Below are positions 25,201 through 37,900 of a stretch of 64,000 bases of DNA, in pieces. The first letter of the stretch is position 1. Every line of letters begins with the position of its first letter. A model generated the notes under the pieces. It searched no databases. It saw only the letters and a list, made by a program, of their open reading frames with translations, and had not been told where the DNA came from. The position numbers were made by a program, and so were the translations under genes. The stretch spans positions 682,001 through 746,000 of the forward strand of contig OZ199840.1 in the NCBI GenBank assembly GCA_964304625.1, read 5' to 3'. The stretch is from Kudoa neothunni. Lineage: Eukaryota; Cnidaria.

Positions 25201-26300
25201 AAAATTCCAATAATTAATATCAAAAAAAAGATTGTATTATTTCAAAAAAAAACTAATTTTATGCCCATATTTCCCATATCTAAGCTTCCCTATAGAGAAT
25301 ATATATGTGGTCACTAGGATAGCTTCTGGCACGAAGGGGTTAATAAGGGAGAATAGACAAAGTTTTGATCAGATAGCTGCTTTACAAAAAGTGCTAATTT
25401 GGTTTCGAACAATTTGATCTCAACATATGAATCGTGAGCAAATACATCTTCACCTTGGAGTTTTTGATTTAGATTGTTAAGTTTATGCATAATATCAATT
25501 GAAAAATCGCATATCCTATCGTTGTCTTTAGTTTATTGTGTGAAATTACAAATTAAATTTTTACTCTCAAAAAACAGTAAAATTTCATCTATAATCTCCC
25601 AGACTCTTCTTAGTACCATTCCAAGACTAAGCCAACGTACATTTGTGTGGTAGAAAACGTCAGTGAAACCTGATTTCATTTCATTTCTTTCAAAAAATTA
25701 ATTTTCAGTAAAATTCATCAAATGACCATTTGTTTAACAGACTTATTTCAGCTTCGACTACTCACGCGAATCGCCCATGATATATTTTCGAGAGAGATTC
25801 TGATTATTTAGAATCGTTACATTACATAAAAACATGTTTTACCGTGGAATTTTTTCGTCCATTTCAGATGAGTTTCGAACTCCTACTCGGGAAGCCCTGC
25901 AGTAGATAATTCGCTTTCAAATGTTCTCCGTGCAAGTCACACAGAGCAATTATTTTTGGATATGGCTTTAATTTATTCTCCGTTCTTTCAGTGCCAATTA
26001 GTACTACTGAAAATACATCGACCCGTAATTTCATATTATCGAAAAGTGAACTGGTTGACTTAGTTATCCTGTCTTTAAAATTTAATAGAGTTCTTGTCTA
26101 GCATTCATACAAGTCACAACATCATATCTTCTCATAAATACTTCCAAAACCTTATTATTCCTCCAAAGAATTGATATTCACACCAACATTTAATAAATTT
26201 TCATAAATAATTCTAGCGCACAAATTGATGTAAAACATTTCCGAAAAGTTCTCGTTATAGATTTATAATATATTTTAATAATATGATGAACAAATGCTGT
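22256..26300 (-). mobile_element. Decayed hAT-like transposon (GTF2IRD2/ZBED-like transposase)
   Basis: Minus-strand hAT-superfamily transposase in pieces. From upstream to downstream: FYHTNVRWLSLGMVLRRV near 25555-25680, KLALFVKQLSDQNFVYSP near 25345-25415, KYIGQVLSLLMEFRRRFSNF then APENLQMEL at 22800-22980, and FLTNPNLEAILRAST near 22590-22615. This is the order of the C-terminal half of GTF2IRD2/ZBED-type proteins. The low-coordinate end looks like a hAT terminus (CAGGAATGGG at 22256, with GCGGGCCACATT just inside). The other end was not found, so 26300 is a guess. It is split by a piggyBac insertion and has several internal stops. Confidence 0.65.
22987..25339 (-). mobile_element. piggyBac element inserted in the hAT-like gene
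   Basis: 2,353 bp bounded by TTAA duplications (22983-22986 and 25340-25343), the piggyBac target site. The ends are inverted: TCCTTTCGTGCTC at the low end, CCCCTTCGTGCCAG read inward at the high end. GTGGTCACTAG sits in inverted orientation further in. Minus-strand coding remnants run from an acidic N-terminus (24690-24870) to IDYPSVVTEYNKNMGW at 23690-23760, the usual piggyBac block before the third catalytic region. Multiple stops show it is dead. Joining the two flanks across TTAA restores a continuous hAT-like frame, which fixes the order of insertion. Confidence 0.85.
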
Positions 26301-28218
26301 TGCATTTAACCTTCTATAAATATTAAGTAGCTAAAAAATTTACACCCTCCAAATAAAAATGATAAAAATGTTTATTAGAAATTTACCCTTCTTTTTTATT
26401 CGATAAAATTGTATCGAATAAAATTCAGTATTGACTGAGAAAATATGAGGAAAATTCATCGAATATATTTTGAATAAACGACCAATTATTAACGTTATAT
26501 TATAACTACGCACGCGCAAATATTAATGTTGTTACATTTCTATACGATGCGATTATATTTATAAGTGTATTGTATTTCTGCGGTTTTTTAATTTTAACTT
26601 TTAATTCAGGTTTCATAGCAATTGCCAATTAATTAATATATTTTATTTTAATCAGGACATTATAAAACTGAGCAGAAAAACACAAAACTTTATCAAACTA
26701 CTGAACAATTATATCATATATTAATTTAATGCTCTCAACAGCGTACACATAGGCAAAATGATGAAAAGTCATCGTATTTTGAATAATTAGTATAAAAATA
26801 ATGAGAGAATGAGGAGCTACAGTTGTATTCTGGCTAGAACGGTATGCTTATAACTTAAGGATATAACTTAAAATTATAACGTATTATAACTTAAAATTAT
26901 AACTTATAACTTATAACGTTGTCGCGCAGGCGCAATACCACGGCATGTATAGCGTTTCTTTATTTATTCATTATTTACTCAACAGAATTCCAGTAAATTT
27001 TTAAAAATCACATATATCAATATTTTAAATAATTCTACTAAAGAAAAATGTGGTGTAGAAATTTTTATTTATTTTATTTGAAAGGTATTTTTACATTAAC
27101 TTTTTTGGTATACGACAAAAAATAATTTCATCTCATTTTTCTGCAAGCTCTTATAAATATAAAAGATTACAAAAAATGGAGAGGAGTTATGATGCCCCAT
27201 TTATACACTATAATATTGTTGGCAAATTCACTTGAGGTAGAAATCTGAAATCTACCTCATTTTATTTAGAAGCTTAATTTGGTTCTAGAGTCAAAAATCC
27301 TATTAAAATTTAGTCAAATTGTTTACTTTCACATGCATCAAATGTGATTTTTTCGAATAAAGAAATAATCAATTAATCTTTATGGAATATATTAATAGAT
27401 AAATTTGCAATAATTTCTATCGGTTAGTTTTTGATATATTGATTGCCTGTGAAATAGCGAATCTAATATTTAAATCGATAAATCCAAAAAAAACTTTACT
27501 AAAATATTCTAAATGCAATTATTCAAAATATATCACATTTTGAAAACAATATAAATCCGATCACTTACACCACACAAATATTTAGGTGGGTGTGTAGGTG
27601 TAAAACAAATATTGTTTTGTGCGCATGCACGATTGGTAGTTGGTAGTGTTATAGTATCATTGTATCGTTACTACAAATCAATATAATCACCAATTATTCA
27701 ATAAAATAACAAAATCAATCAAACACACTCAACCACAATCATAAAATCTCCAGATATCAAACATAACAACCCCATTATTCAATATGTGTAATTAATCAAA
27801 CATTAATTAATACTATAAAATTGCAATAAATAAATTTCATCCATCATTAATACATTTGTAATGGGTGCGGCATTTTCATTTTCACCCAGTGCACAAAGTG
27901 ATAAAATGAATTGGTTGGTCGCGCAGGCGTAGTTGATTAGCAAAGGGCGTTCTTACCTGTCGACCATAAATTCAGCCCAAATAATCTCACAGCAAAGCCG
28001 CCAAGATATTGTTGATTGTGATAAACCCGAATCTCTAATATCAACCCATTTCACCCAATAATTAGTCCATAATTTGTTCTTATTTGGTCTAATTATTGAA
28101 TAAATTGTTTGAATATATTACCGTATTCTTGTGGTATTCAACAATAAGTGGATATCCAACAGTTAAAATAGAATTTAATGTAATGGGTTGATTATTTTTG
28201 ATTATTATATTTCTGACA
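26301..28218. other. Upstream region of SETD2 with NRF1-type sites
   Basis: No exon was recognised. Three GC-rich strings stand out: CGCGCAGGCGCA (26923-26934), GCGCATGCAC (27621-27630) and CGCGCAGGCGT (27920-27930). All are variants of the NRF1 palindrome, the last about 290 bases before the SETD2 ATG. A local AT-rich repetition (AACTTAAAATTATAAC and variants) lies at 26855-26920. Confidence 0.45.
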
Positions 28219-31200
28219 ATGACTTTTGAAACTATTAATTTAGCCAGTAGGAGTGATCGATTGGAACTGATGACCCAAGTATTTTCAACCAGTCAACTGT
28301 ATCGATATTATTAAATTAACTGTGTTTTTGTGTATTTAGCCGTTGGTAGAGGATGCAACAGTCAAATTCAACCCCAGCAATATCGGCCCCATGTTGGTGG
28401 ATAATAGTGAGGGAAAACCATTGCCCAAAAAATTTAAATATATAGATCAAAATTTGGTTCGTCAAAATATGTAAGATATCGTGTTTTTATGCGTGAGAAT
28501 TTGATTTATTTTCGAATTAGACGAAAGCAATTCCGATCCAAACATCTTCTCTTATCATGCGTGTGTCAATATAGATGTATGTGTGAGTTGGAGATAATAA
28601 TAGCTTTTTTCATTCAACCACTTACTCATTTGTGGTAGATATATATGTGGAGAAATCGAATGGAGGTGTTGTTGAAGAAGCTTGTAATGAGGAATGTTTG
28701 AATCGCCAAATCTATATCGAATGTGTGAATTGTGAATGGGGGAATTATTGTACAAATAGAAACTTCACCAAAGTGAATCATTTTAATACTAACGACAATT
28801 TACGCTCAAATATTAAATTATAAAGGGATGTCAATTCACTTTATTGTTGTTTTCAGCTGGCGCCAAAGGTTGGGGAGTGAAAACTCTCGATTATATTAAA
28901 AAGTAGTTTCACACATTCTAGAATGGTCATTGTAAAAATCGGAAATTTTATGTTAGTGGTTCGTTTGTTATCGAATACAACGGTGAAATCATTACACAAG
29001 AAGAATTCCAAGAACGTTCCATTCGATACGAAAACAACAATACCACACATTTTTATGCTATGTCATTGGCGAAAAATTTTGTAATCTCTTATATAACACA
29101 TTCTATTTTGAATAATGTTGAAATAAATGTTGGAATAAATAAATGTTGGAATTAATTAGGTAATTGATGCTACCAGTAAAGGCAATATTTCTCGATTTAT
29201 CAATCATAGTTGTGATCCAAACCTCATGACTCAATTGGTATTTATTTGTAGTTCTATATGATTTTGAGACGCTATACAGTGGTCGGTTGACGGCTACCAT
29301 CGAATGGGGTTTTTCGCCATCCAAGATATTCAACCGGGCACCGAATTATGTTTTGATTACAATTTTATTCGATTCAAGTAGATTATTATTTAAGTCTAAT
29401 TAGGGGTAAATATCTTTAGTTCGAAGCCGCAAAAGTGTTTCTGCAAATCGAAAAATTGTACCGGACAAATTGGCAGATCAATAATGTCCCAAGGAAGTGA
29501 AGAGTCGTTTACTTCGCAATCTATTTATCTGGATAACAACGCTGTGACGATTACTGAACGACCGAAAGTGTCCATAAAATCCACGGTCAAATTAACCAAA
29601 GCTCGAGTCAAAGACAAATCACAGGTTGGCCTTAAAAATTCACAGAGCAGCTTTAGTTTCCCTCTCGATACTCAATCAGAGTTGGGAACCTCAGAAACAA
29701 CCTTACTGCCATCTAACAATTATGATGATAATAATAATAATAATAATGATAACAACAAATCAGCTGCACCATCTATCGAAAAGGTCTTTAGTTGGATTTA
29801 GTCGGAATGATTGTGAAGGTTTGTTTAGAAACAGGATTTATTGTTGAACAACATCAAACACTATATGGAAGACCTGGATATGAAGAATGACGTCTCAATC
29901 CAAAAATTCTTACATTTTGTAATACGCTCGAAATCAACTGAACACAAAGTGCTTTTGTTGGAGTGTTTGCTGGAGAGCCATACCGAAAAGTGTTTTGTTG
30001 GAGTTTCTTCGGTACAAACTGTTGGTTCTACTGTGGTCGTGGACCACCGAAGATGATCCATTTGATTCTGCTCAAAATCAGTCTTATATGCTGAAATATC
30101 GGGAAAAAGTCATTGATATACTAATAGAAACTATTTAATTTGTTGTAGTTTGTGGATGTGCTTCAACTCTTCAACATCCCTTATAGAAAATGCTATTGAT
30201 GAGAGCAAATTAGAAAATAGATTAAATGAATGGAAAGCTGAAATGACTAATTGTAAAAGTGACGCTTCCGATCAATCTTATCAGATTCTACGTGATAGAA
30301 TTGTGGGAAAGATCGATGATGTATTAAATAAATGGAGTGTGTTGGAGAGGAAATTTAAAATACCGAGAAAATCGATTTCCACTCACTCCAGCGATAATAA
30401 CGAATCCGCTGGTAGTAATAATTGCATTAGTACGCCCAACTCCAGACGTTTATCTTACGATCCCACAGCTAAACATCGTAAAGAAACCCCTGTGTCACCT
30501 TTATCGCATAACCTCGAAAAAAGATTTAAACCCAACTCTGCTTATCACAATAATTTCGAGAGAAAATATGATAGTTTCCACTCGAGGAAAATAACCTACT
30601 CACATAGGTTGGTTACTTATTCTTGAGTTAATTTTGAGATTTGAATGATGTTTCCCAGTGATAGAGATAGATATTCCAGTAACAAAAGTGACAGGGATAG
30701 CTATTTCCAACAAAGGGATTCTCTCACTGTCAATCGATTTCAAAATTCACCTACAACCACCTCTTCAGATACAAACCAACTTAAAATTCAATCTTCCAGT
30801 TTAAATAGTGATGTTAGCGTGGATGTAATCGTGATGATGGATTATCGTGAATTGTGTTTTATGAGTTATGCAATTGTAGAATAAAACCATTGTTGATGGG
30901 ACGTCTGATGTGACCAAAATCTTAGATACCACTCCGGTTTCTGATCCCCGCTTACGATATCTCAAACCTAAAAGTGATATTCAACAACCACCTCAATCTA
31001 ATATCCATGTTATGCGTAATATTTACACTGGTCAGCCTGAAAATTCTGCCCCAATCAATGTTACATCAACTCACAATACCACCAACAATATAGAGAGTGG
31101 CTTGAAGAAAAAAGAGGGTTTAATTATGACTAATAATAATTCGTTAGAAGTATTTTAATAACCGATGGTTTGTTGTGAAAATGGAGCAATTAATGTTGCA

Positions 31201-31744
31201 TTATTAAGCTGAAAAATTCGGCCGATCGAATTAAAATGCTGGATCAATTGTTTCTGGAAAAATTCAATCGTCGTTATATCATCCCTAATTGGGATCCTAG
31301 TGAAGCCAACAATAAAAAATTCAAAGATGAAGTATCTTTTGTGTGGACCTACAAAAGTTAAATAATTGATGTTGTTTTGTTAGCTGGCTATATATTTGGT
31401 GAACCTACTCAAACCCTACTATGGGGAGAATAATTTTGATGATCCACACATAAAAATTCATTCTAAAATGGAATTTAAATATTTAGCAAAAAAAGTAAGT
31501 TAATATTCAATAGTTATTTGCATTTGTGTGTAGCATTAAATTGGCCGTACTTATGGTTGATATATTTTAGATTACACATCTGATTATCATGAAAGAAATA
31601 AGATTTATCGAGAAATCAACCCGCAAATCACTGACTCAACTCAACCAACTGCCACACACTAAACCCATACTCCAATTTGATGAACACATCAAAGAACGAA
31701 TTAACCTATTTTTTAAAGATTTTATGAATTCTTATTCCAAATAA
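28219..31744 (+). CDS. SETD2: SETD2-type histone H3K36 methyltransferase
   Basis: Trimethylates H3K36 on transcribed chromatin, recruited by phospho-CTD of RNA polymerase II. Fifteen exons: 28219-28278, 28340-28470, 28521-28576, 28639-28772, 28826-28902, 28957-29080, 29160-29237, 29280-29377, 29420-29783, 29835-30108, 30149-30607, 30659-30824, 30880-31149, 31209-31331, 31384-31494, 31571-31744 (sixteen if the start exon is counted separately). The AWS Cys cluster is CNEECLNRQIYIEC. The SET core has GAKGWGV, FVIEYNGEI, the SAM site RFINHSCDPN and ELCFDYNFIRF. Post-SET is KCFCKSKNCTG. The C-terminal SRI domain starts at LAIYLVNLLKPYY. No WW domain was seen. Length is 898 aa, much shorter than vertebrate SETD2 (N-terminus truncated). 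Spliced length is 2,699 nt: two single extra bases, each beside a Cys codon (29991-29996; 30187-30194), must be skipped. All catalytic exons are intact. Confidence 0.9.
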
Positions 31745-32526
31745 CGATATCTCAACCTTTTTTAGTCCCATTATTTGTATATTAGTTGTATCAAATTGTT
31801 TTATACTTTTTTTTTTGAGAGTTAATAGAATCTTGTTTTTATTATATAATATTCTATGGTTTTTTTCTGTTTTTTATTATGTTTTATGACCTTAGATAGA
31901 CTTTGTGTGTTGATACTATTCCTGGTTTAATTAGAATCAATGTTTTTCTTTTTAAAAGCATTAAGTTAAGATTAAAGTAGTGGTTTTATAACGTTGAAAA
32001 AGACACAGGCTATCTCTTGTGTTGTTTGGTAATATTTTTCAATTGGGAAATAAAAATTACGTTGATTAATTTTTTCAGTTATTTATTCGAGTTATGAGGA
32101 GATTTAAAGTGGAGTCGCAATTAATCTGAAATACTTTACATCTATTTTTTTTTATATCGTTAATTATTTTTATTTCGGATGGTTATAATTAATTTTTGAA
32201 ATAACGATTGTATGATATTTGGCCAATCTTTTATTATTTTTTCGCTGATTATAATGATTTGATCGTAATTTCTTTGAATAATTTTTATTGTCATATTATC
32301 AAAAATTACTTGTGTGCTTTAAATAACCATGTAATAATTCCACAAACAATACCCTACTAAGGTTCTTTTGATTAAAGTAAAGGTAAATTTTTATTTGATT
32401 TATAGATAATAAAAATTAAATAATTTAATTCCACTTTTGTGTTCACTGAGAGAAAATGCCATAACTTAAAGTAATATACAATCAAACGGAAACTTTGGGA
32501 CTGAAATTTTCATTTCGGATAGCGTT
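31745..32526. other. SETD2 3' flank
   Basis: T-rich DNA following the SETD2 stop, likely its 3' UTR. No other gene was recognised. Confidence 0.4.
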
Positions 32527-32870
32527 TTACTTTGTTTTCAACGCAAAATCCCTGGCGAAACTTAATAGGTTGTGGAATTCTGGTTGGTCAGACCTTTTCC
32601 ATTAACCCTGTAGGCACCACAGGACGTAACATGAAACTTCACCCCTTATCCTTATGTGGTAATGTGGATTTTAACCTATTAAATATCCTCGTCACATCCT
32701 ATCTCTTTAAGAACGTTGACTCTATCGAGATTCCAAATTTTATTCACGCGAATTTGACTGCAGGTGCACCCCACCTCACAGCGAGCATACACTGTAATCA
32801 CAGCTTCCAAACCAAATATGGGATAGTGATTCCCTGACGGATTCCAACCCATTACCATACGCTTCTGAGC
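32527..32870 (-). repeat. SINE-like repeat, copy C (divergent or partial)
   Basis: Same orientation as copy B. Shared blocks include TTTGTTTACAAG-like, CTGGTTAGACC-like, GTAGGCNCC and TATGNGGTANTGTGG followed by TTTTAAC. Similarity fades beyond about 32700, so the outer boundary is uncertain. The open frames on both strands here are by-products of the repeat's higher GC. Confidence 0.5.
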
Positions 32871-34904
32871 CGAGTGTCGAGGTTCCAATTAATCGATCAT
32901 AAACAATGTCTTGTGAAGCGCGTTTTTTCAAAATTTCTACTTAAAGGATTCTTTACTTGATTAATAAGAAATTTCTTACTATTTATTAAGTGAAATATTT
33001 TAATTTCTGTCACTCAATTAAAAATGTTGACATATCTATTAACTAAGAATATGGAGAGTTAAAGGAAAAACAGCACATAATTATGGCTGTTTTTACGCGC
33101 CTACAGAGGAGTAATCTATTTTTTTAAATAATCGATATTAATTTTTATTTAATACACATACAGCCATGTGTTCAGATATAATGCAAATTTATATATAAAT
33201 TGGACCCTTAGCTTACGTTTTAAAAGGAAAATTTATTTATAAATAGCCTGGAGATATTTATGTTTCAAATATCGCGTTGGTATTGGTATATACGCAACAT
33301 TGTATAGGTCGTACGGTGATGGGTGCTATTTTTACCCGGAGATATGCTTAAATATTCAATAATTCTTCAGGTTAATCGAGGTTCGACTATATATAGATTT
33401 GGACTATTGGCAGCATGCGTATTTTTTGGGATTGTCGCTCAATAGTTGTAGTGGGTTAACGCGGGACTCTACTTCAATTCATTGAGGGTCTATTATATAA
33501 CAAACTCAAAAAATTCTTGATTTTACCGTTTCCACTCTCTACGTATTAAAAAATCAACAATCGATTTCGTTGAATAAAAATGAATAATTTCAATTTGATT
33601 GTTGAGATTGACCATCTAGGATGTAAAACATCGTAGAGTCATTTCCCCTCTAAATTTGAACTATTTTTCTTTTTTTTCAATTAAACAGTTCACTTTTGCT
33701 TATTTTACAAATAATTTTTTAAAATGAGGATTAATAGCTGCAAGAGGAAATCACGCGCATGCGTGATTCTTATATATTATAATTAAATTAAATTAATATC
33801 CACACGCGCGTGCGCGATTATGACATCCCTTCTATATTCTATACGGAGATAAATATTTTCCTGCGTTTTTAAAAGGTAAAATGTGCATATATCATGATAA
33901 TAAATTAAACAATTCGAAAGTGACTGCGAAAGTGGTACAACATTGTATGATTATCTTACGTTAATCCCAAACAATTTACATATCTTCAAAATTTTGCAAA
34001 AAAACAGTTATTATAATTGTAAAATTCATGCAAATAAAAAAACTAAAAATTATTATAATAAATCATACAGTAATTACTACGTTTAATTTTTAATATTATT
34101 TTAGGATTAAAAAAAATATAACTCAAATTTTGTAAACATTTTCTCATTGAGAATAAAACTTAATAAAATCAATAAATTAAAAATTTATTTTTTTTAAATT
34201 ATGAAACATGGAATTTGGGGATGACATTGCTCACTCCACGAACAGACATGTTTAGTGTAATTCATGGTGTACAAAGTTTGATAAATTTTTATTTTAAAAA
34301 CATAAAAATCATTTGTATAACGTATAACAATTTATGGATATTAGTATTGAATAATTGGATTTTATTTGAACAATCTCTATACGAAGGGAATCAAATGAAA
34401 CTTAATATTTCGAAATATTCTCCTTGGATACATTTTTGAATAGTCACAACTGTGAATACACAATTCGACCATTTTCGACTATCAACAATTTCTGTTGATA
34501 CCTCCATTTTATTTTATGTAATAAATGGAACTCTTTACAATAATATTACTGGTTAGAAACTCATAACAGAGTACATTTAGGAACCACCTTTATAGTGGCT
34601 GAACAAAATTTAATAAATTTAACAATATACATCTTAAATCGGTTAAAATAGTTTCTTAATATTATATGTATATTGGCAAGTAAGAATGACATGTAGTTTT
34701 ATGTCGTATAAAGTGAAATCATCCCAAGTGTCGCAGCGTCCATATAACATATTATTTGTCAGGACAATTCAATGTATGAAAAAGTTTTTAGTTCATAAGG
34801 AAATATTGTATCAATATAGTTAGCAATTGAATAATTCAATCTTAACTTGGAGATTTGTTATAGTAATTTCTACACCGAAATATTTTAGATGAACTTGGTT
34901 CAAA
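32871..34904. other. Upstream region of the receptor-like gene
   Basis: No exon was recognised. Two alternating purine/pyrimidine GC islands sit about 1.1 kb before the receptor start: CACGCGCATGCGTG (33752-33765, a perfect palindrome) and CACGCGCGTGCGCG (33803-33816). Both resemble NRF1 sites. The rest is AT-rich. Confidence 0.4.
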
Positions 34905-37900
34905 ATGTTGATAGATAAATATATTTATCTACCGTACTGTTTTTATTTTATTTTTGTTGCAATCGGAAATAGTTTCTTGTTTGTTGAAGCTGGTAATTGT
35001 ATATTTAGAGGGTTTTGTTATCAATTATTCATTATAGGTGAAGTGGAGGGAATCAACACAACCTCCACCCTCTCTCAAGGCCAGTTGATTAGAAAAACTC
35101 ACAAATACACAGAACAAAAAATCAATGTCTGCTATGTGCAAACAGTATCGTTGATCCATCTGGGAATGGAGGATATGATTGACTGGAAGTTGGAGTACCT
35201 TACTGATTCGCCTCGGACCGAGCAATGTGTTGACAGTTGTTGTGCCTTGCAACATTGTAATAGTGCTATCATTGTCCATGATAGATGCTATGGAGTAACA
35301 TGCAACTCCACCAAGTGTAAATATTATATCGAACAAAAATTGAAAAACATTGATGATAACTTTTTGAAAAATAATCTCACTGGAAATTCTTTGACAAATC
35401 TGTCCCGATATATACAGATATATCGTCGTAACGCGTACCAATTCGAAACTCAACTCTCTGAGGATGAGAACAATCACTTAAATCCAACGAAAACTCCAAT
35501 ACCTTCCTTAGTCACTTTAAAACCAACTTCAAATAGTAATATAGTTTATAATATTTTTATATAATATTTTCTTATAGAACTTAACTGCACAGAAACATAT
35601 AGAACATACAGAAATGGATTCTTTGGCCACAATTTTACCTTTCTTCATTTCAAAATCAACAAAACCATAAACAACGAAGTACAATGCATCGATAGTTGTT
35701 GTTCCATGTTGAATAAATGCAACGGAATCTTTTATATCGATAAGAAATGTTATTTTATTACTGTTCCATTTCCACAGTCTCTGGGCTCGGCTTCTATTAC
35801 CCCTTTTTCTAAGCAGCAGCCCGGTCAAAACCTATCCTTGATAGTTATTTTTGATCAACACTCTAAAAGATTTGAAATCCCACTTAATGAAAACTATCAT
35901 ATAGCTGGTTAGTATTATCTTATAAAATAAATATTATAATCGTTTTAGAGATGAGTAATAGTGACAACAACGATTTGTGCGTAAAAGTCAAATTAAACCT
36001 CACTACACATAATGTCACTTTTAATGATTCACAGAGTTATCAATATCTGTCATTAAGTCGAAAAATTGAAGACGAAGTAATAATTTTGTTTTATGCTGTT
36101 TAACAGAATTTTTATAATACAGTTGGATTCGTTTTTCTCAAGCATCCCTTCCTACAGTTATTCCACAATAATAAATATGATGTATTTTCAATACGTCTGA
36201 ATGCATATACTTAAATCTTCCTGTAGAAAGGACATTAACAATGATATTGTCCTCAATATTCGAATCAAAATTAACGTTATCAATAGCAACCTTGCATCTT
36301 CCATACGAACGGTTTCTACCAAAATTCTCGAATTTATCGAGTCAAAATCATCTTTTGTCGAAACTGATTTCGACATGAAATTATGCACCAATTTTAAGTC
36401 GTATATTTGTCCGAGTGTCAATGAATTCTCGGTTAACTGGAAGTTCACTCTATCAAATACCTCGGTGGCTAGTGCGTGTCCCTTGAATGCGGATGGTATA
36501 GCCATGCGGGAATGTGACCCTGATGAATCCACCTGGAAACCTCCTTCTTTTCGTTACTGTTCTCATAAAATCTATAAGGATTTTACAAAAAATGTACATT
36601 ATATAGTGGATATAATATGATATAATTTGAATTTAATTGATCTAGCTTGAGTCAAATCCACAAAATGTTTCATCGTTAAAAACTCTCATCTCAACTATCT
36701 ATGATCATGTGCAGAACGATTTTTTGAGAAATGGAGAGCAATGGTTTGAAGCCAATAATATGAGGATCAAGCGCTCCGCTAATGATTTAATGGATATTTC
36801 AGCCATTACAGGTGGTGTAGATGGTACCGATTTAACCGATAGGGCAGGCTCTCTTGGTGATGAAAACAGCGAAGAATTTCCCTCTATTGAAATATCGAGG
36901 TTAAATGGACCAAATGAAACCATCGAACATTATGTCTCCAAATATTCCCATGAAGATTTACCTTCCAGTAACCAAAGCTCTATTGTTATTAAGAGCATTA
37001 AACATGTCACTGTCTATCCCGATCCTAACCAGGTTAACAGAACCATCTCAACTGTTTACCCTTACTACATAGCTAAATTTATCCCCAAAAATGACACAAA
37101 AAATTCTGAAACTAAAGATAAAAGTATTTTAAAAAATTAATAAATTAAATAGGATAAGTTTAAATAGTACAGTCATGAAGCCAATGTGTCCTTTAGTTTA
37201 ATTACAGACAAGAATCTATTTTTTTAATTTATAATCATTTCTATAATAAAACAGGATTTTATGCTGGCTAATTGTCAGTAAAATAACACATTCATTAATT
37301 TTATTTAGATAACTTTCAGACATTATTTTAATAATTAATACATTTACTGGAAAGAGTTATTTTTGTAGCTTGATCATTCATCAGCCAGAAAATAATGATG
37401 TAAAAATAATAATATTTAATATAAATTTATTTTTATAACTTTACAGATTTCAAAACGAAAAACTGAATGATTAAAAATTCTTTGTTTTTTTAATATATTT
37501 TTTACTTAACTAAATTAATAGTTAATAGTTCAATACTTTTAATAATAAAATCTAAGAAATTCATAACTAAAATAAATATTTATTTTAATCTTGATGTATA
37601 CAATATTAATTTGTCATTCTTTAATATTTTATGAGAAAATAATAAAATTTATTCTCAATTAAAATGTGTATTTATCAAAATTTCGTAAGTATACATGGGA
37701 TTTCACATTTTATATGACCTCAGAAAATTAGAAAAACAAAGATTAAATCACATTAATCCAATTTCATAATAAGATTTTGCATTAAAATATTTTAAGCATT
37801 TAAGAATAAGTGTCATATCATGTAACTTAAAGTTATTTCATTATAATTTTTTCCATATTATTTATAACAATTTAAATTGAAAGATTGTTTATTATTAAAA

